Shown piece by piece: positions 23,850-32,029 of a DNA stretch of 64,000 bases (its first letter is position 1; each line of letters begins with the position of its first letter). Source of the DNA: Halobaculum gomorrense (GTDB taxonomy: Archaea; Halobacteriota; Halobacteria; Halobacteriales; Haloferacaceae); assembly GCF_900129775.1 (NCBI RefSeq), contig NZ_FQWV01000009.1:1-64000 (forward strand), written 5' to 3'. A program made the translations under genes and the position numbers. Under the pieces are notes generated by a model that saw only the letters and a list, made by a program, of their open reading frames with translations, ran no database searches and was not told the DNA's origin.

Positions 23850-25742
23850 ATGACTGACGACGGCGACGAGTCGCCGGCGGGCGACGGACGCGGGGGACTC
23901 GACGCGGGGGATGACGCCGGTTCGGCCGGGGGCGACGACGCTGATCTCACGATCGACCGCTTCTACGACGCCGTCGAGGCGGCCGGGCGCCCGGTGCTCA
24001 CCGCCTCGCAGGTGGGCCGGGAGACCGACCGCACGCAGGCGGAGGCGCGCGACCGCCTCGACGCGCTCAAAGCGGAGGGAGCCGTCGAGCGCGTCGACGT
24101 GGAGTCGGACCCGGTCGTGTACTACCCGAGCAGCTGGGGCGACCTCGCCGAGCGCGAGCGGGTGGTCATGTTCCCGACCCGGCGCCAGATCGTGGTCGAC
24201 CAGCCGACGCAGTACACCCGCGCGATGCTCGCGGACTTCGCGCACCTCGTCGACTCGACCGGGACCGACCCCGGCACCCGCGGATACCTCTACGAGATCC
24301 GCCAGGAGGACATCTGGGCCGCGCCGTTCGAGGAGTTCTCGCAGTTGCTCGCGCGGATGCGGTCGGTGCTGCCGCGTCGCTCGCCGCACCTCGAGGAGTG
24401 GGTCGAGAACCAGTGGAAGCGCGCCCGGCAGTTCCGCCTGCGCACCCACGAGGACGGCTACGTGGTGCTGGAGGCCGACCGCGAGGAGCTGATGGGCAAC
24501 GTCGCTCGCCAGAAGCTCGACGAGACGGTGTTGCAGGCGGACCTCTCCGACACCGAGTCGTGGGTGAACGAACGCGAGATCGGCCGCGTGAAGCGGGTGC
24601 TGTACGAGGCCGGCTATCCGGTGATCGACGAGCGCGACCTGGAGTCCGGCGACCCACTCGACGCGACCCTGGAGACGGAGCTCCGGGCGTACCAGGCAGA
24701 CTGGGTCGACCGCTTCACCGAGCAGCGCGCCGGCGTGTTCGTCGCGCCGCCCGGGTCGGGCAAGACCGTCGCCGCGCTGGGCGTGCTGGAGGGGGTCGGC
24801 AGCGAGACGCTGATCCTCGTGCCCTCCCGCGAACTCGCGGGGCAGTGGCGGACGGAGTTGCTCGCACACACCGACCTCGACGAGTCGCAGATCGGCGAGT
24901 ACCACGGCGGCGAGAAGGAGATCGCCCCGGTGACGATCGCGACGTACCAGACGGCCGGGATGGACCGCCACCGCTCGCTGTTTGACTCCCGCGAGTGGGG
25001 ACTAATCGTGTACGACGAGGTGCAGCACGTGCCTGCGGACGTGTACCGGCGCTCGGCGGATCTCCAGAGCAAGCATCGGCTCGGGCTGTCTGCGACGCCC
25101 GTCCGGGAGGACGACCGCGAGGAGGAGATATTCACGCTCATCGGCCCGCCGATCGGCACCGACTGGGGCGCGCTGTTCGACGCCGGGTTCGTGCAGGAGC
25201 CGGAGGTGGAGATCCGGTACGTCCCGTGGCGCGACGAGGAGGCCGAAAACGAGTGGGCCAACGCGGACGGCCGCGAGCGCCACATGGCCGCCGCGCGCAA
25301 TCCCGCGAAGGCGGACGAGGTGCGCCGCCTCCGCGAGCGCCACGGCGACGCGAAGGCGCTGGTGTTCGTCGACTACCTCGACCAAGGCGAGGCGCTGGCG
25401 GCGGCGCTCGGCGTCCCGTTCGTCTCCGGCGAGACGCGCCACCACGTCCGAGAGCGCCTGTTCGAAGAGTTCCGTCACGGCGAGCGCCGGACGCTCGTCG
25501 TCTCGCGGATCGCCGACGAGGGGATCGACCTCCCGAACGCCGAACTCGCGATCGTCGCCTCCGGCCTGGGCGGAAGTCGGCGGCAGGGCGCGCAGCGCGC
25601 CGGCCGGACGATGCGGCCCACGGGGTCGGCGCTCGTGTACGTGCTCGCGACGCGCGGAACGAGCGAGGAGGACTTCGCGCAGCGACAGATGAACCACCTC
25701 GCGGAGAAGGGAATCCGCGTCAACGAGCGAACCGTCGAATAG
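23850..25742 (+). CDS. XPB/Rad25-like superfamily 2 DNA helicase
   Basis: The 630-residue helicase has an acidic N-terminus, an extra winged-helix-like segment (residues about 35-85), and the helicase core from about 275. Motif I is APPGSGKTVAALGV, Ia ILVPSRELAGQW, II VYDEVQHV, III LGLSATPVREDDR; the second RecA domain has ALVFVDYLDQGEALA and the arginine-finger motif GGSRRQGAQRAGRTMRP. DEVQ/GSRRQG features match the XPB family used in repair and promoter opening. A CTTTAGG box near 23819 gives leaderless spacing to 23847/23850. The usual archaeal partner Bax1 is not adjacent in this window. Confidence 0.88.
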   Translation: MTDDGDESPAGDGRGGLDAGDDAGSAGGDDADLTIDRFYDAVEAAGRPVLTASQVGRETDRTQAEARDRLDALKAEGAVERVDVESDPVVYYPSSWGDLAERERVVMFPTRRQIVVDQPTQYTRAMLADFAHLVDSTGTDPGTRGYLYEIRQEDIWAAPFEEFSQLLARMRSVLPRRSPHLEEWVENQWKRARQFRLRTHEDGYVVLEADREELMGNVARQKLDETVLQADLSDTESWVNEREIGRVKRVLYEAGYPVIDERDLESGDPLDATLETELRAYQADWVDRFTEQRAGVFVAPPGSGKTVAALGVLEGVGSETLILVPSRELAGQWRTELLAHTDLDESQIGEYHGGEKEIAPVTIATYQTAGMDRHRSLFDSREWGLIVYDEVQHVPADVYRRSADLQSKHRLGLSATPVREDDREEEIFTLIGPPIGTDWGALFDAGFVQEPEVEIRYVPWRDEEAENEWANADGRERHMAAARNPAKADEVRRLRERHGDAKALVFVDYLDQGEALAAALGVPFVSGETRHHVRERLFEEFRHGERRTLVVSRIADEGIDLPNAELAIVASGLGGSRRQGAQRAGRTMRPTGSALVYVLATRGTSEEDFAQRQMNHLAEKGIRVNERTVE

Positions 25743-25833
25743 CCGTCGACGGAATCGACCGACCGGTCCAGCGGCGCGTCGGCGACCCGCACGACGCCCG
25801 TGTCCGTGTCGTCGACGGCGACTCGTTCCACGG

Positions 25834-26667
25834 CTACGCCCCGCTGTCGGCGTCGTCGGTGCCGTCAGTACCGTCGGTACCGTCGGCGTCGGTTCCGCCG
25901 TCCTCGAACGCCGGCTCCGACCACCGCTCCTCGGCGTCGACGGGGTCGATCGCGTGGGCCACCTGCGCGCCGGAGAAGTCCACCTCGTGCAGGGCCATGT
26001 TGAGTCGCTGCCAGCGGGCGCTCTGCTCGTCCTCGCCCTCGGGACCGACGCGGGCGCCGTGGGTCTTGAAGAACTCCGCGCCGCGGCTCATCCGGCTCCC
26101 CTCCCCGGTGTGGTTGTCGAAGGCCACGTCGAACTTGCCGCTCGGCTCGAACGCGCCGACCGGGAAGTCGACCTGCGGCTCCTCGCCCATCTTGTGGGCA
26201 TCGGCGCGCTCGGTGGCGGCGTTACGGAAGAACTCGTCGGCGTTCGGCGCCTCCCGCGAGGAGCGGGCGCGGGCACACGCGAGGGCGGCGTGGATCGCGC
26301 AGATCCGCCCGCGCCACTCGCCGGGCCCCCAGCGCTCGGTGGCGAGCGTCTCGTAGCGCTCGACGAGTAGGGCGACCTCCTGACCGGCGCGGAGGTCCTC
26401 CACGACGTACAGGTGGAGTCGGTCCCAGAGGTTCCACGCGAACCCCGAGCGCACGAGTTCCCACGCCGCCCAGGCGGCCACCTCCTCGTCGGACCGACGG
26501 ACCGCCTTCTGGAGGAGGCTCGACACCGCATACCGGTTATATCCGCCCTCCGTCTCGTCGGCGCCCATCGGCTCGCCGAAGTCGTTCGTATCGTCGGCGT
26601 CCGGGTCGCGCTCGGAGAGTTGCCCGTCCGCCCCGAACGTCGCCTGTCGGCTCTCGTCGTCGCCCAT
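25834..26667 (-). CDS. Stand-alone RarA/MgsA C-terminal-like protein
   Basis: A 277-residue protein. The central helical part (YNRYAVSSLLQKAVRRSDEE, then AWELVRSGFAWNLWDRLHLY and VVEDLRAG; residues about 40-100) follows the pattern of the C-terminal domain of RarA/MgsA replication-associated ATPases. FDNHTGEGSRMSRGAEFFKT (about 180-199) also fits. There is no AAA+ module. The acidic tail is GTDGTDGTDD-rich. ATG 26667 is chosen because TTTATC (26695-26700) lies about 30 bases upstream. It is convergent with the XPB-like gene. A fork-related role is inference from remote similarity only. Confidence 0.6.
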   Translation of the reverse strand: MGDDESRQATFGADGQLSERDPDADDTNDFGEPMGADETEGGYNRYAVSSLLQKAVRRSDEEVAAWAAWELVRSGFAWNLWDRLHLYVVEDLRAGQEVALLVERYETLATERWGPGEWRGRICAIHAALACARARSSREAPNADEFFRNAATERADAHKMGEEPQVDFPVGAFEPSGKFDVAFDNHTGEGSRMSRGAEFFKTHGARVGPEGEDEQSARWQRLNMALHEVDFSGAQVAHAIDPVDAEERWSEPAFEDGGTDADGTDGTDGTDDADSGA

Positions 26668-26787
26668 GACATCCCGGCTGTCCACGTCGCGCGCGATAAA
26701 CCCCCCGACGGGGCCGTGACTCCGCGTGGCGAACGCGCACCGAATGAGAACCCTTAAGTCCGAATCGGCAGGTATCTGTTGATGTAT

Positions 26788-26861
26788 CCGGGTTTAGCTC
26801 AGCCTGGTAGAGCAGCCGACTGTAGATCGGCTTGCCCCCCGTTCAAATCGGGGAACCCGGA
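26788..26861 (+). tRNA. tRNA-Tyr (GTA)
   Basis: Acceptor CCGGGTT pairs with AACCCGG (26854-26860), discriminator A. D arm GCTC...GAGC, anticodon stem GCCGA/TCGGC with loop CTGTAGA (anticodon GTA), T arm CCCCG-TTCAAAT-CGGGG. The 74-base gene is intact. Pieces of its 3' end recur downstream to 27220. Confidence 0.97.
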
Positions 26862-27220
26862 CTCAGTTTTCCGACGACCACGCGAGGGAGCGGTGCGTGG
26901 TCGAGCGTAGCGAGACCACGCTGCGAACGGGGAACGAAGTGACCCGCGAGCACAGCGACCGAGCCGTCGTCGGAGTCGTGCACACGGTTCCCCAATTTGA
27001 GCACGGAAGACGCGCGCAGCGGAGCGAGCACGTCTTCAGGAGTTCAAATCGGGGAACCCGGACTCAGTTTTCCGACGACCACGCGAGGGAGCGGAGCGAC
27101 CGCGCCAGCGGCGACGAAGCCGACAGTGAGCCGATTTGAAGAGACGAGTCGCAGCCCGCGCAGCGAGCGGAGCGAGCGAGCAGGAACGTCTCGGCGTATT
27201 CAAATCGGGGAACCCGGACT
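26841..27220. repeat. Array of tRNA-Tyr 3'-end fragments
   Basis: The last part of tRNA-Tyr plus 32 downstream bases (26841-26893, starting GTTCAAATCGGGGAACCCGG) is repeated exactly at 27042-27094. A third copy of the tRNA part alone is at 27199-27220. Imperfect inverted copies lie at about 26985-27006 (GGTTCCCCAATTTGAGC) and 27131-27140 (CCGATTTGAA). Between them are GAGCGNAGCGAG-type words. This looks like repeated integration or excision scars at a tRNA attachment site, or tRNA-tail duplication. No integrase gene is present. Confidence 0.8.
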
Positions 27221-27254
27221 TCTCGCGGCACGTCGTGAAGGGAGAGCGCCCCGC

Positions 27255-27704
27255 TCACTCGTCGCGTTCGCGGCCGCCCCACACGCGTTTGTCCGTCACG
27301 AGTGCGACGGTCATCGGCTCTGTCACGCGGATCCGGCACGAGAGGCGCGGATAGCCGAACCGGTCTGCGAGTCGGTCGTGCCAGTGCGACGCCTCCGGTC
27401 CGTCGATGACGCGCACGCCGCAGGTGGCGCACAGCCCGCGTCCGCCGCAGTTGACCCGCTCTGTGGCCCTCGCGTACGGCGAGAGATCGGTGTCGGCGCC
27501 CGTTTCGGCGTCCGCGGCGAAGAGCGCGTCACGGAGCATCGCACCGCGGTTGACCAGCAGCGTCGCCTCGCCGTCGCCGTGGCGGACGCTGACCGGGATC
27601 TGATCCGACCGGTCGGGGTCCGTGTCGTCGTCCTCGACGGGGGACACGAGTCCGTCTACGGCCGCGACGAACAAAACCGCAGCCCTCTCGACAACGATCG
27701 GCAC
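27255..27704 (-). CDS. 2Fe-2S ferredoxin-type protein
   Basis: A 149-residue protein with a plant-type 2Fe-2S binding loop: CGGRGLCATCGV (three Cys, about residues 86-97) and the fourth Cys in YPRLSCRIRV (about 118-127). LLVNRGAMLRDALF is the usual helix before the cluster. It starts at GTG 27704, with a likely leader of a few bases from the shared TATA region 27736-27747. It is divergent from queD-queE-queC and could supply electrons, for example to radical-SAM QueE, but this is inference. Confidence 0.82.
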   Translation of the reverse strand: MPIVVERAAVLFVAAVDGLVSPVEDDDTDPDRSDQIPVSVRHGDGEATLLVNRGAMLRDALFAADAETGADTDLSPYARATERVNCGGRGLCATCGVRVIDGPEASHWHDRLADRFGYPRLSCRIRVTEPMTVALVTDKRVWGGRERDE

Positions 27705-27735
27705 GGACCCGCCGGCGTCACGGTCCGTTCGGTCA

Positions 27736-27747
27736 GGTATTTATGCC
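27736..27747. promoter_or_regulatory. Shared divergent TATA region between ferredoxin and queD
   Basis: GGTATTTATGCC: plus-strand TATTTAT is about 26 bases before queD ATG 27767; minus-strand ATAAATACC is about 35 bases before GTG 27704. Confidence 0.65.
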
Positions 27748-27766
27748 TACTCGATATTCTCTGAGT

Positions 27767-28258
27767 ATGACTGAAAGCGTATTGAAGGAAGACGAAGAGC
27801 GGGCCGAGCTCGACGACCGCGCGGTCGTCGATCGGCTGGCGGACGCCGGCGATCGCGAGCTGTCCGTCGGCCGCGATCGACCGCTCCGGATCTCGGCCGG
27901 GCATCGGCTGCTCCGCCACGACGGCAAGTGCAGCCGGCCGCACGGCCACAACTACGAGATCCGCGTCCGGATCACCGGCGAGCTCGGACCGGAGGGCTGG
28001 GTCGTCGACAAGGGGGACGTGACCGCCGTCGTCGACGAGTGGGACCACCGGTTCCTCGTCGAGGAGGGCGACCCGCTCGTGGAGGGGTTCGAGGCGTCCG
28101 GGGACGGCGACGCGCTCGTGGTCCTCGACGCGCCGCCGACCGCGGAGGTGATGAGCCTCGTGCTGGAGGAGAAGCTCCGCGAGCGTCTCTCGGACCGTGT
28201 CTCCGATGTCACCGTCGAGGTGTCGGAAACGAGCGAACTGTGCGCGGGCGGGATCTGA
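27767..28258 (+). CDS. queD: 6-carboxytetrahydropterin synthase QueD
   Basis: The 163-residue T-fold enzyme makes 6-carboxy-tetrahydropterin from dihydroneopterin triphosphate, the second step of preQ0 synthesis. Zinc ligands are His in ISAGHRLL and the HGH of CSRPHGHNYEI (residues about 55-65); the Cys of that block is the catalytic thiol. WDHRFLVEEGD and PTAEVMSLVLEEKL are family features. ATG 27767 fits leaderless spacing. queE follows three bases after the stop. Confidence 0.94.
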   Translation: MTESVLKEDEERAELDDRAVVDRLADAGDRELSVGRDRPLRISAGHRLLRHDGKCSRPHGHNYEIRVRITGELGPEGWVVDKGDVTAVVDEWDHRFLVEEGDPLVEGFEASGDGDALVVLDAPPTAEVMSLVLEEKLRERLSDRVSDVTVEVSETSELCAGGI

Positions 28259-28261
28259 TCG

Positions 28262-29056
28262 ATGCCCGTCACCAGCGAGGTCGACCGCTCCGACGCGGCG
28301 CCCGACGGTCCCGCGCTCCCCGTCAACGAACTGTTCTCGTCGCTGCAAGGTGAAGGGACGCTCGCTGGCGTCCCAAGCACCTTCGTCCGAACGAGTGGCT
28401 GCAACCTCCGGTGTTGGTTCTGCGACTCCTCTCACACGTCGTGGGAGCCCACGCACGCCTGGATGAGCGTCGACGACGTGGTCGCGGCCGTCGAGGAGCG
28501 CACCCCCGACCACGTCGTCCTCACCGGCGGCGAGCCGGCCATCCACGACGAGAGCTTCGAGTTGCTCCGTCGCCTCGACGACGACTACCACCTGACCGTC
28601 GAGACCAACGGCACCGTCGTCCCGCCCAAAGGGACCCCCGTCGACCTCGTCAGCATCAGCCCGAAGCTGGCGTCGTCGACGCCGACGGCCGACCGGATCC
28701 CCGCGGGTGTCGAGGGCGACACGGACGCCGACGCCGCCGATCGGGCCGAGCGCCACGAGGCGGCGCGGGTCGAGCTCGCCGCGCTCGCCGCGCTCGTCGA
28801 GCGCTACGAGAGCCAACTGAAGTTCGTCGTCACCGGCCGCGACGACATGACCGAGATCGTGGACCTCGTCGACCGCGTGCGCGAGGCCGCGAGCGTTCCG
28901 GTCCCCGACGACGAGGTACTGCTGATGCCCGAAGGGCAGACGCGCGAGCAGTTGGCCGGCACCCGCGAGACGGTCGCCGACCTCGCGCTCGAGTACGGCT
29001 TCCGGTACACGCCGCGCATCCACGTCGACGTCTGGAACGACGCCCCCGAGTCCTGA
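28262..29056 (+). CDS. queE: 7-carboxy-7-deazaguanine synthase QueE (radical SAM)
   Basis: The 264-residue radical-SAM enzyme converts 6-carboxy-tetrahydropterin to 7-carboxy-7-deazaguanine. The substrate motif FSSLQGEGTLAGVPSTFVRT (about residues 25-44) is followed by the cluster motif CNLRCWFC (CX3CX2C). VVLTGGEPAIH is the SAM GGEP motif. An acidic insert near 150-165 is a halophilic addition. It is second in queD-queE-queC. Confidence 0.95.
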   Translation: MPVTSEVDRSDAAPDGPALPVNELFSSLQGEGTLAGVPSTFVRTSGCNLRCWFCDSSHTSWEPTHAWMSVDDVVAAVEERTPDHVVLTGGEPAIHDESFELLRRLDDDYHLTVETNGTVVPPKGTPVDLVSISPKLASSTPTADRIPAGVEGDTDADAADRAERHEAARVELAALAALVERYESQLKFVVTGRDDMTEIVDLVDRVREAASVPVPDDEVLLMPEGQTREQLAGTRETVADLALEYGFRYTPRIHVDVWNDAPES

Positions 29057-29058
29057 CC

Positions 29059-29871
29059 ATGACAGACACCAATACGCCAGACGCCGCAGACGCCGCCGAC
29101 GGAACAGACCACACCGAGACCGCAGCACCGAGGGCCGGAGACGTCGACCGGCCGGCCGCGGTCGTCCTCGTCTCCGGCGGGATGGACTCCGCGACGACGG
29201 CCTACGAGGCCCGCGAGCGCGGGTACGACCTCCACTTCTTGCACACCTCCTACGGCCAAAACACGGAGACGAAAGAGCGGGAGTGCACCAAGGCGCTGCG
29301 CGAGAAGCTCGGGGTCTCGACGGATCGCTTCCTCCACATCGAGACGGACCACCTCTCGCGGATCGGCGCGTCGTCGCTCACCGACGCGTCGATGACGGTC
29401 GAGGATGCCGACCTCGACGCCGAGGATGACGGCGTCCCCAGTTCCTACGTCCCCTTCCGCAACGCGAACCTCCTCGCGATGGCCATCTCCTACGCCGAGG
29501 CGAACGACTGCGAGGCCGTCTTCGTCGGCGCCCACTCGGAGGACTACGCGGGCTACCCCGACTGCCGCCCCGAGTTCTTCGACGCGTTCGAGCGGATGGT
29601 CGACATCGGCACGAGACCCGAGACGAGCGTCGACATCGTCGTGCCGTTCGTCGAGGAGTCGAAGACCGCGATCGCCGAGCGCGGGGCGGAACTGGGCGTC
29701 CCCTACGAGCTGACGTGGAGCTGCTACCGCGAGGAGGCGCCCGCCTGCGGCACCTGCGACGCCTGCGCGTTCCGGCTGCAGGCGTTCCAGCGACTCGGGA
29801 TCGAGGACCCGATCGCATACGAGGAGCGCCCCGAGTACACGAGCGACGACGACCCGACAGACGAGGTGTAG
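29059..29871 (+). CDS. queC: 7-cyano-7-deazaguanine synthase QueC
   Basis: The 270-residue ATP-pyrophosphatase makes preQ0 from 7-carboxy-7-deazaguanine and ammonia. The PP-loop is VLVSGGMDSATTA (residues about 36-48), YGQNTETKERECTKA follows, and the zinc site is CYREEAPACGTCDAC (about 226-240). In haloarchaea preQ0 feeds archaeosine at tRNA position 15. The N-terminal 30 residues are a disordered acidic leader. It ends the operon, two bases after queE. Confidence 0.95.
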   Translation: MTDTNTPDAADAADGTDHTETAAPRAGDVDRPAAVVLVSGGMDSATTAYEARERGYDLHFLHTSYGQNTETKERECTKALREKLGVSTDRFLHIETDHLSRIGASSLTDASMTVEDADLDAEDDGVPSSYVPFRNANLLAMAISYAEANDCEAVFVGAHSEDYAGYPDCRPEFFDAFERMVDIGTRPETSVDIVVPFVEESKTAIAERGAELGVPYELTWSCYREEAPACGTCDACAFRLQAFQRLGIEDPIAYEERPEYTSDDDPTDEV

Positions 29872-30142
29872 CACCGGTCGGAGACGGACGTACCGCCCGC
29901 GTCGGGTATGCGAACGTTCTTCACCAATAACGGGTCCAGCTGTCCCGTGATACCGTGATCTGACGATCGCCCGCGGGCGCACAGCGGTCGTGCGACGCGC
30001 CGCCCGCGGTCTCGTCGATCGACGCCCGAACGCGTCGTCGACCGTTCGCGTCGCCAGTCCGCCATGATCGTCGCAGTCGGGACCCGATCGCCGCTCGCGC
30101 CGGAACCGCAAGGGATTCCCACCCGCTCGCGTAGCCTCGCGT
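29872..30142. other. Intergenic region, nothing recognised
   Basis: Between queC and the transporter gene I see no coding frame with haloarchaeal character, no tRNA and no clear repeat. Confidence 0.5.
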
Positions 30143-31066
30143 GTGTCGACGCTCGCCGCCATCGACGCGCTCGAGGAGCGCATGCCTCCGCTGGTCGGAC
30201 TCGCCGTCGCCGTCGTCGCGGTGTCGACGAGCGCCATCCTCGTCGAGTGGAGCGGCGCGCCCAGTCTCGTGAAGGCGCTCTACCGCGTCGTGTTCACCAC
30301 CGCGCTACTCCTCCCGGTCGCGTTGGTCCGCCCGAGCGACCGCGCTGCCTTCGGCGATATCGGCGGCCGTGATCTCCTGCTCGCGGCCGTCTCGGGGGTC
30401 GCGCTCGCGGTCCACTTCGCGTCGTGGTTCGAGAGCCTGCGTTGGACGAGCGTCGCCGCGAGCGTGACGCTCGTCCAGGCGCAGCCGCTGTTCGTCGTCG
30501 CCGGTGCGTGGGCGCTGCTCGACGAGCGCGTCGGTCGCAGAACGGTCGTCGGGATCGGCGTCGCGCTCGCCGGAATGAGCGTGATGAGCGTCGGCGACGC
30601 GCTCGTGGGCGCCGAGCCCGCGATCACCGGACCGGACCCCCTGTACGGAAACACGCTCGCGGTGCTGGGCGCCGCGGCAGCGGCCGCGTACGTGCTGCTC
30701 GGTCGGTCGCTGCGTCAGCGGCTCCCGCTGCTGCCGTACGTGGTGGTGGTGTACACGACGTGCGCGCTCGCGCTGCTCGCGGCGACGCTCGCTCGCGGAC
30801 ACCCCCTCCTCGGCTACGGCACCGAGGAGTGGCTACTGTTCCTCGCGATGGCCGCCGGACCGGGCGTGTTCGGCCACACCGTGATCAACTGGGCGCTCGC
30901 ACACGTCGAGTCCAGCGTCGTCTCAGTCTCGCTGCTCGGCGAGCCGGTCGGGAGCACCATCCTCGCGATGGCGCTGCTCGCCGAGTACCCGTCGCTGGTC
31001 ACGGTCGGCGGCGGCGCAGTGGTGCTGGCGGGCGTCATCACGACCGCGCGCGCTCGCAAGTCGTAA
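30143..31066 (+). CDS. EamA/DMT-family transporter
   Basis: The 307-residue membrane protein has ten predicted helices in two EamA repeats: STSAILVEWSGAPSLVKALY in repeat 1, and TVINWALAHVESSVVSVSLL with GEPVGSTILAMALLAE in repeat 2, the classic end of EamA domain 2. Members export metabolites such as amino acids. Start is GTG 30143. Substrate unknown; no operon partner. Confidence 0.9.
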   Translation: MSTLAAIDALEERMPPLVGLAVAVVAVSTSAILVEWSGAPSLVKALYRVVFTTALLLPVALVRPSDRAAFGDIGGRDLLLAAVSGVALAVHFASWFESLRWTSVAASVTLVQAQPLFVVAGAWALLDERVGRRTVVGIGVALAGMSVMSVGDALVGAEPAITGPDPLYGNTLAVLGAAAAAAYVLLGRSLRQRLPLLPYVVVVYTTCALALLAATLARGHPLLGYGTEEWLLFLAMAAGPGVFGHTVINWALAHVESSVVSVSLLGEPVGSTILAMALLAEYPSLVTVGGGAVVLAGVITTARARKS

Positions 31067-31119
31067 CGGCCGTGAGTGCGGTCGCGACTGCATCGCGAGA
31101 GTCGCGCGTTCAGCGATCG

Positions 31120-31605
31120 CTACTCGAGCAGTTCGCGCGTCTTCCGGTGGCGGAACCGAAACATCGGCTCGAAGCCGACCCACCCCAGCGGCGACGCCCT
31201 CCTCCCGAGCGCGCCGCCCGGGAGCTCGTACCGCACCTCGTCGTCGACGACCGTTTCGGCGCCGCGCTCGTAGAAGCGATGAGTGTGGCGCCACGTGGGA
31301 AAGGGGCCGCCGTCCATCGTGTCGACGAACCGCGCCCGTCCTGCATCGGGATCGGCCTCTCGCTCCTCGATGCGCGAGGTCCACGACTGCCGCGGGCCGA
31401 CGCCGAACGGGCGGGCGCTCATCTCGATCGCCGTCCCCGCCGCGAGCACCCCGGGGTCCTCCTCGCCGTCGGGGCCGACGACGCGGTCGACGCGGAGGTT
31501 CATGAATCCGGGCGTCAGGGCTTCGAGCCCGCCGATGTCGGAGTGGAACTCCCACACCTCGTCGAACGGCGCCGCGACTCGCACGCGTCGTCGGTACGTC
31601 GCCAT
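31120..31605 (-). CDS. SRPBCC (START-like) family protein
   Basis: A 161-residue protein of the Bet-v1/START fold. It begins MATYRRRVRVAAPFDEVWEF, typical of the family's first strand and helix, followed by GLEALTPGFMNLRV, FGVGPRQSWTSRIEE and FPTWRHTHRFYE. These proteins bind hydrophobic ligands or act as cyclases/ligand-transfer proteins; function here is unknown. ATG 31605 is chosen over 31635. It is convergent with the transporter. Confidence 0.82.
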   Translation of the reverse strand: MATYRRRVRVAAPFDEVWEFHSDIGGLEALTPGFMNLRVDRVVGPDGEEDPGVLAAGTAIEMSARPFGVGPRQSWTSRIEEREADPDAGRARFVDTMDGGPFPTWRHTHRFYERGAETVVDDEVRYELPGGALGRRASPLGWVGFEPMFRFRHRKTRELLE

Positions 31606-31680
31606 GTCCGATCCAAGGGACGCACAGTGAAACACGCATCGACGGCGGCGGCCATCGGCGAGCGCGCGAGCGGTCCGGCG

Positions 31681-31851
31681 TCACCGCGCGGCGGCGACGC
31701 CGACGGCGCCGGCGACCGCGCCGACGAGGAAGGCCGGCTCGGCGAGCGCGAACAGTGTCAGCGGGACCTCGGCCGCGACGGCGAACGCCGTCGCGAGATC
31801 CGTCGGAGGACGGTACGTGTCGTCGTGCCGGACCTGAGCCAGCGGTCGGGG
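31681..31851 (-). pseudogene. Possible remnant of a small membrane protein gene
   Basis: A 56-codon open stretch reads YRPPTDLATAFAVAAEVPLT then LFALAEPAFLVGAVAGAVGV and a stop. It has haloarchaeal composition and one or two possible membrane helices, but no ATG, GTG or TTG start and a stop just upstream. It may be the 3' end of a decayed gene or chance. The remaining 31606-32029 holds only the fumC promoter (CTTTTACGACC, 31998-32008). Confidence 0.25.
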
Positions 31852-32029
31852 CTACATCGTCCTGTATGGTGTCGGTTTGCTTGTCGAACCGGGACTCGAC
31901 GCCCCTCGGTATTGTCAGTAGCGGAGGAGCACTTGAACGTGGGCAAGCCGTGTCAACATACCCCGCGACTACCGGCGACACACGGCCGTATCGGTGGCTT
32001 TTACGACCGCTCCCACCGAGGCATCGCGT

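Noticed and set aside
26862-27254. Possible integrated mobile element behind tRNA-Tyr
   Set aside because: Only tail repeats are present; there is no integrase, no cargo gene and no room for one.
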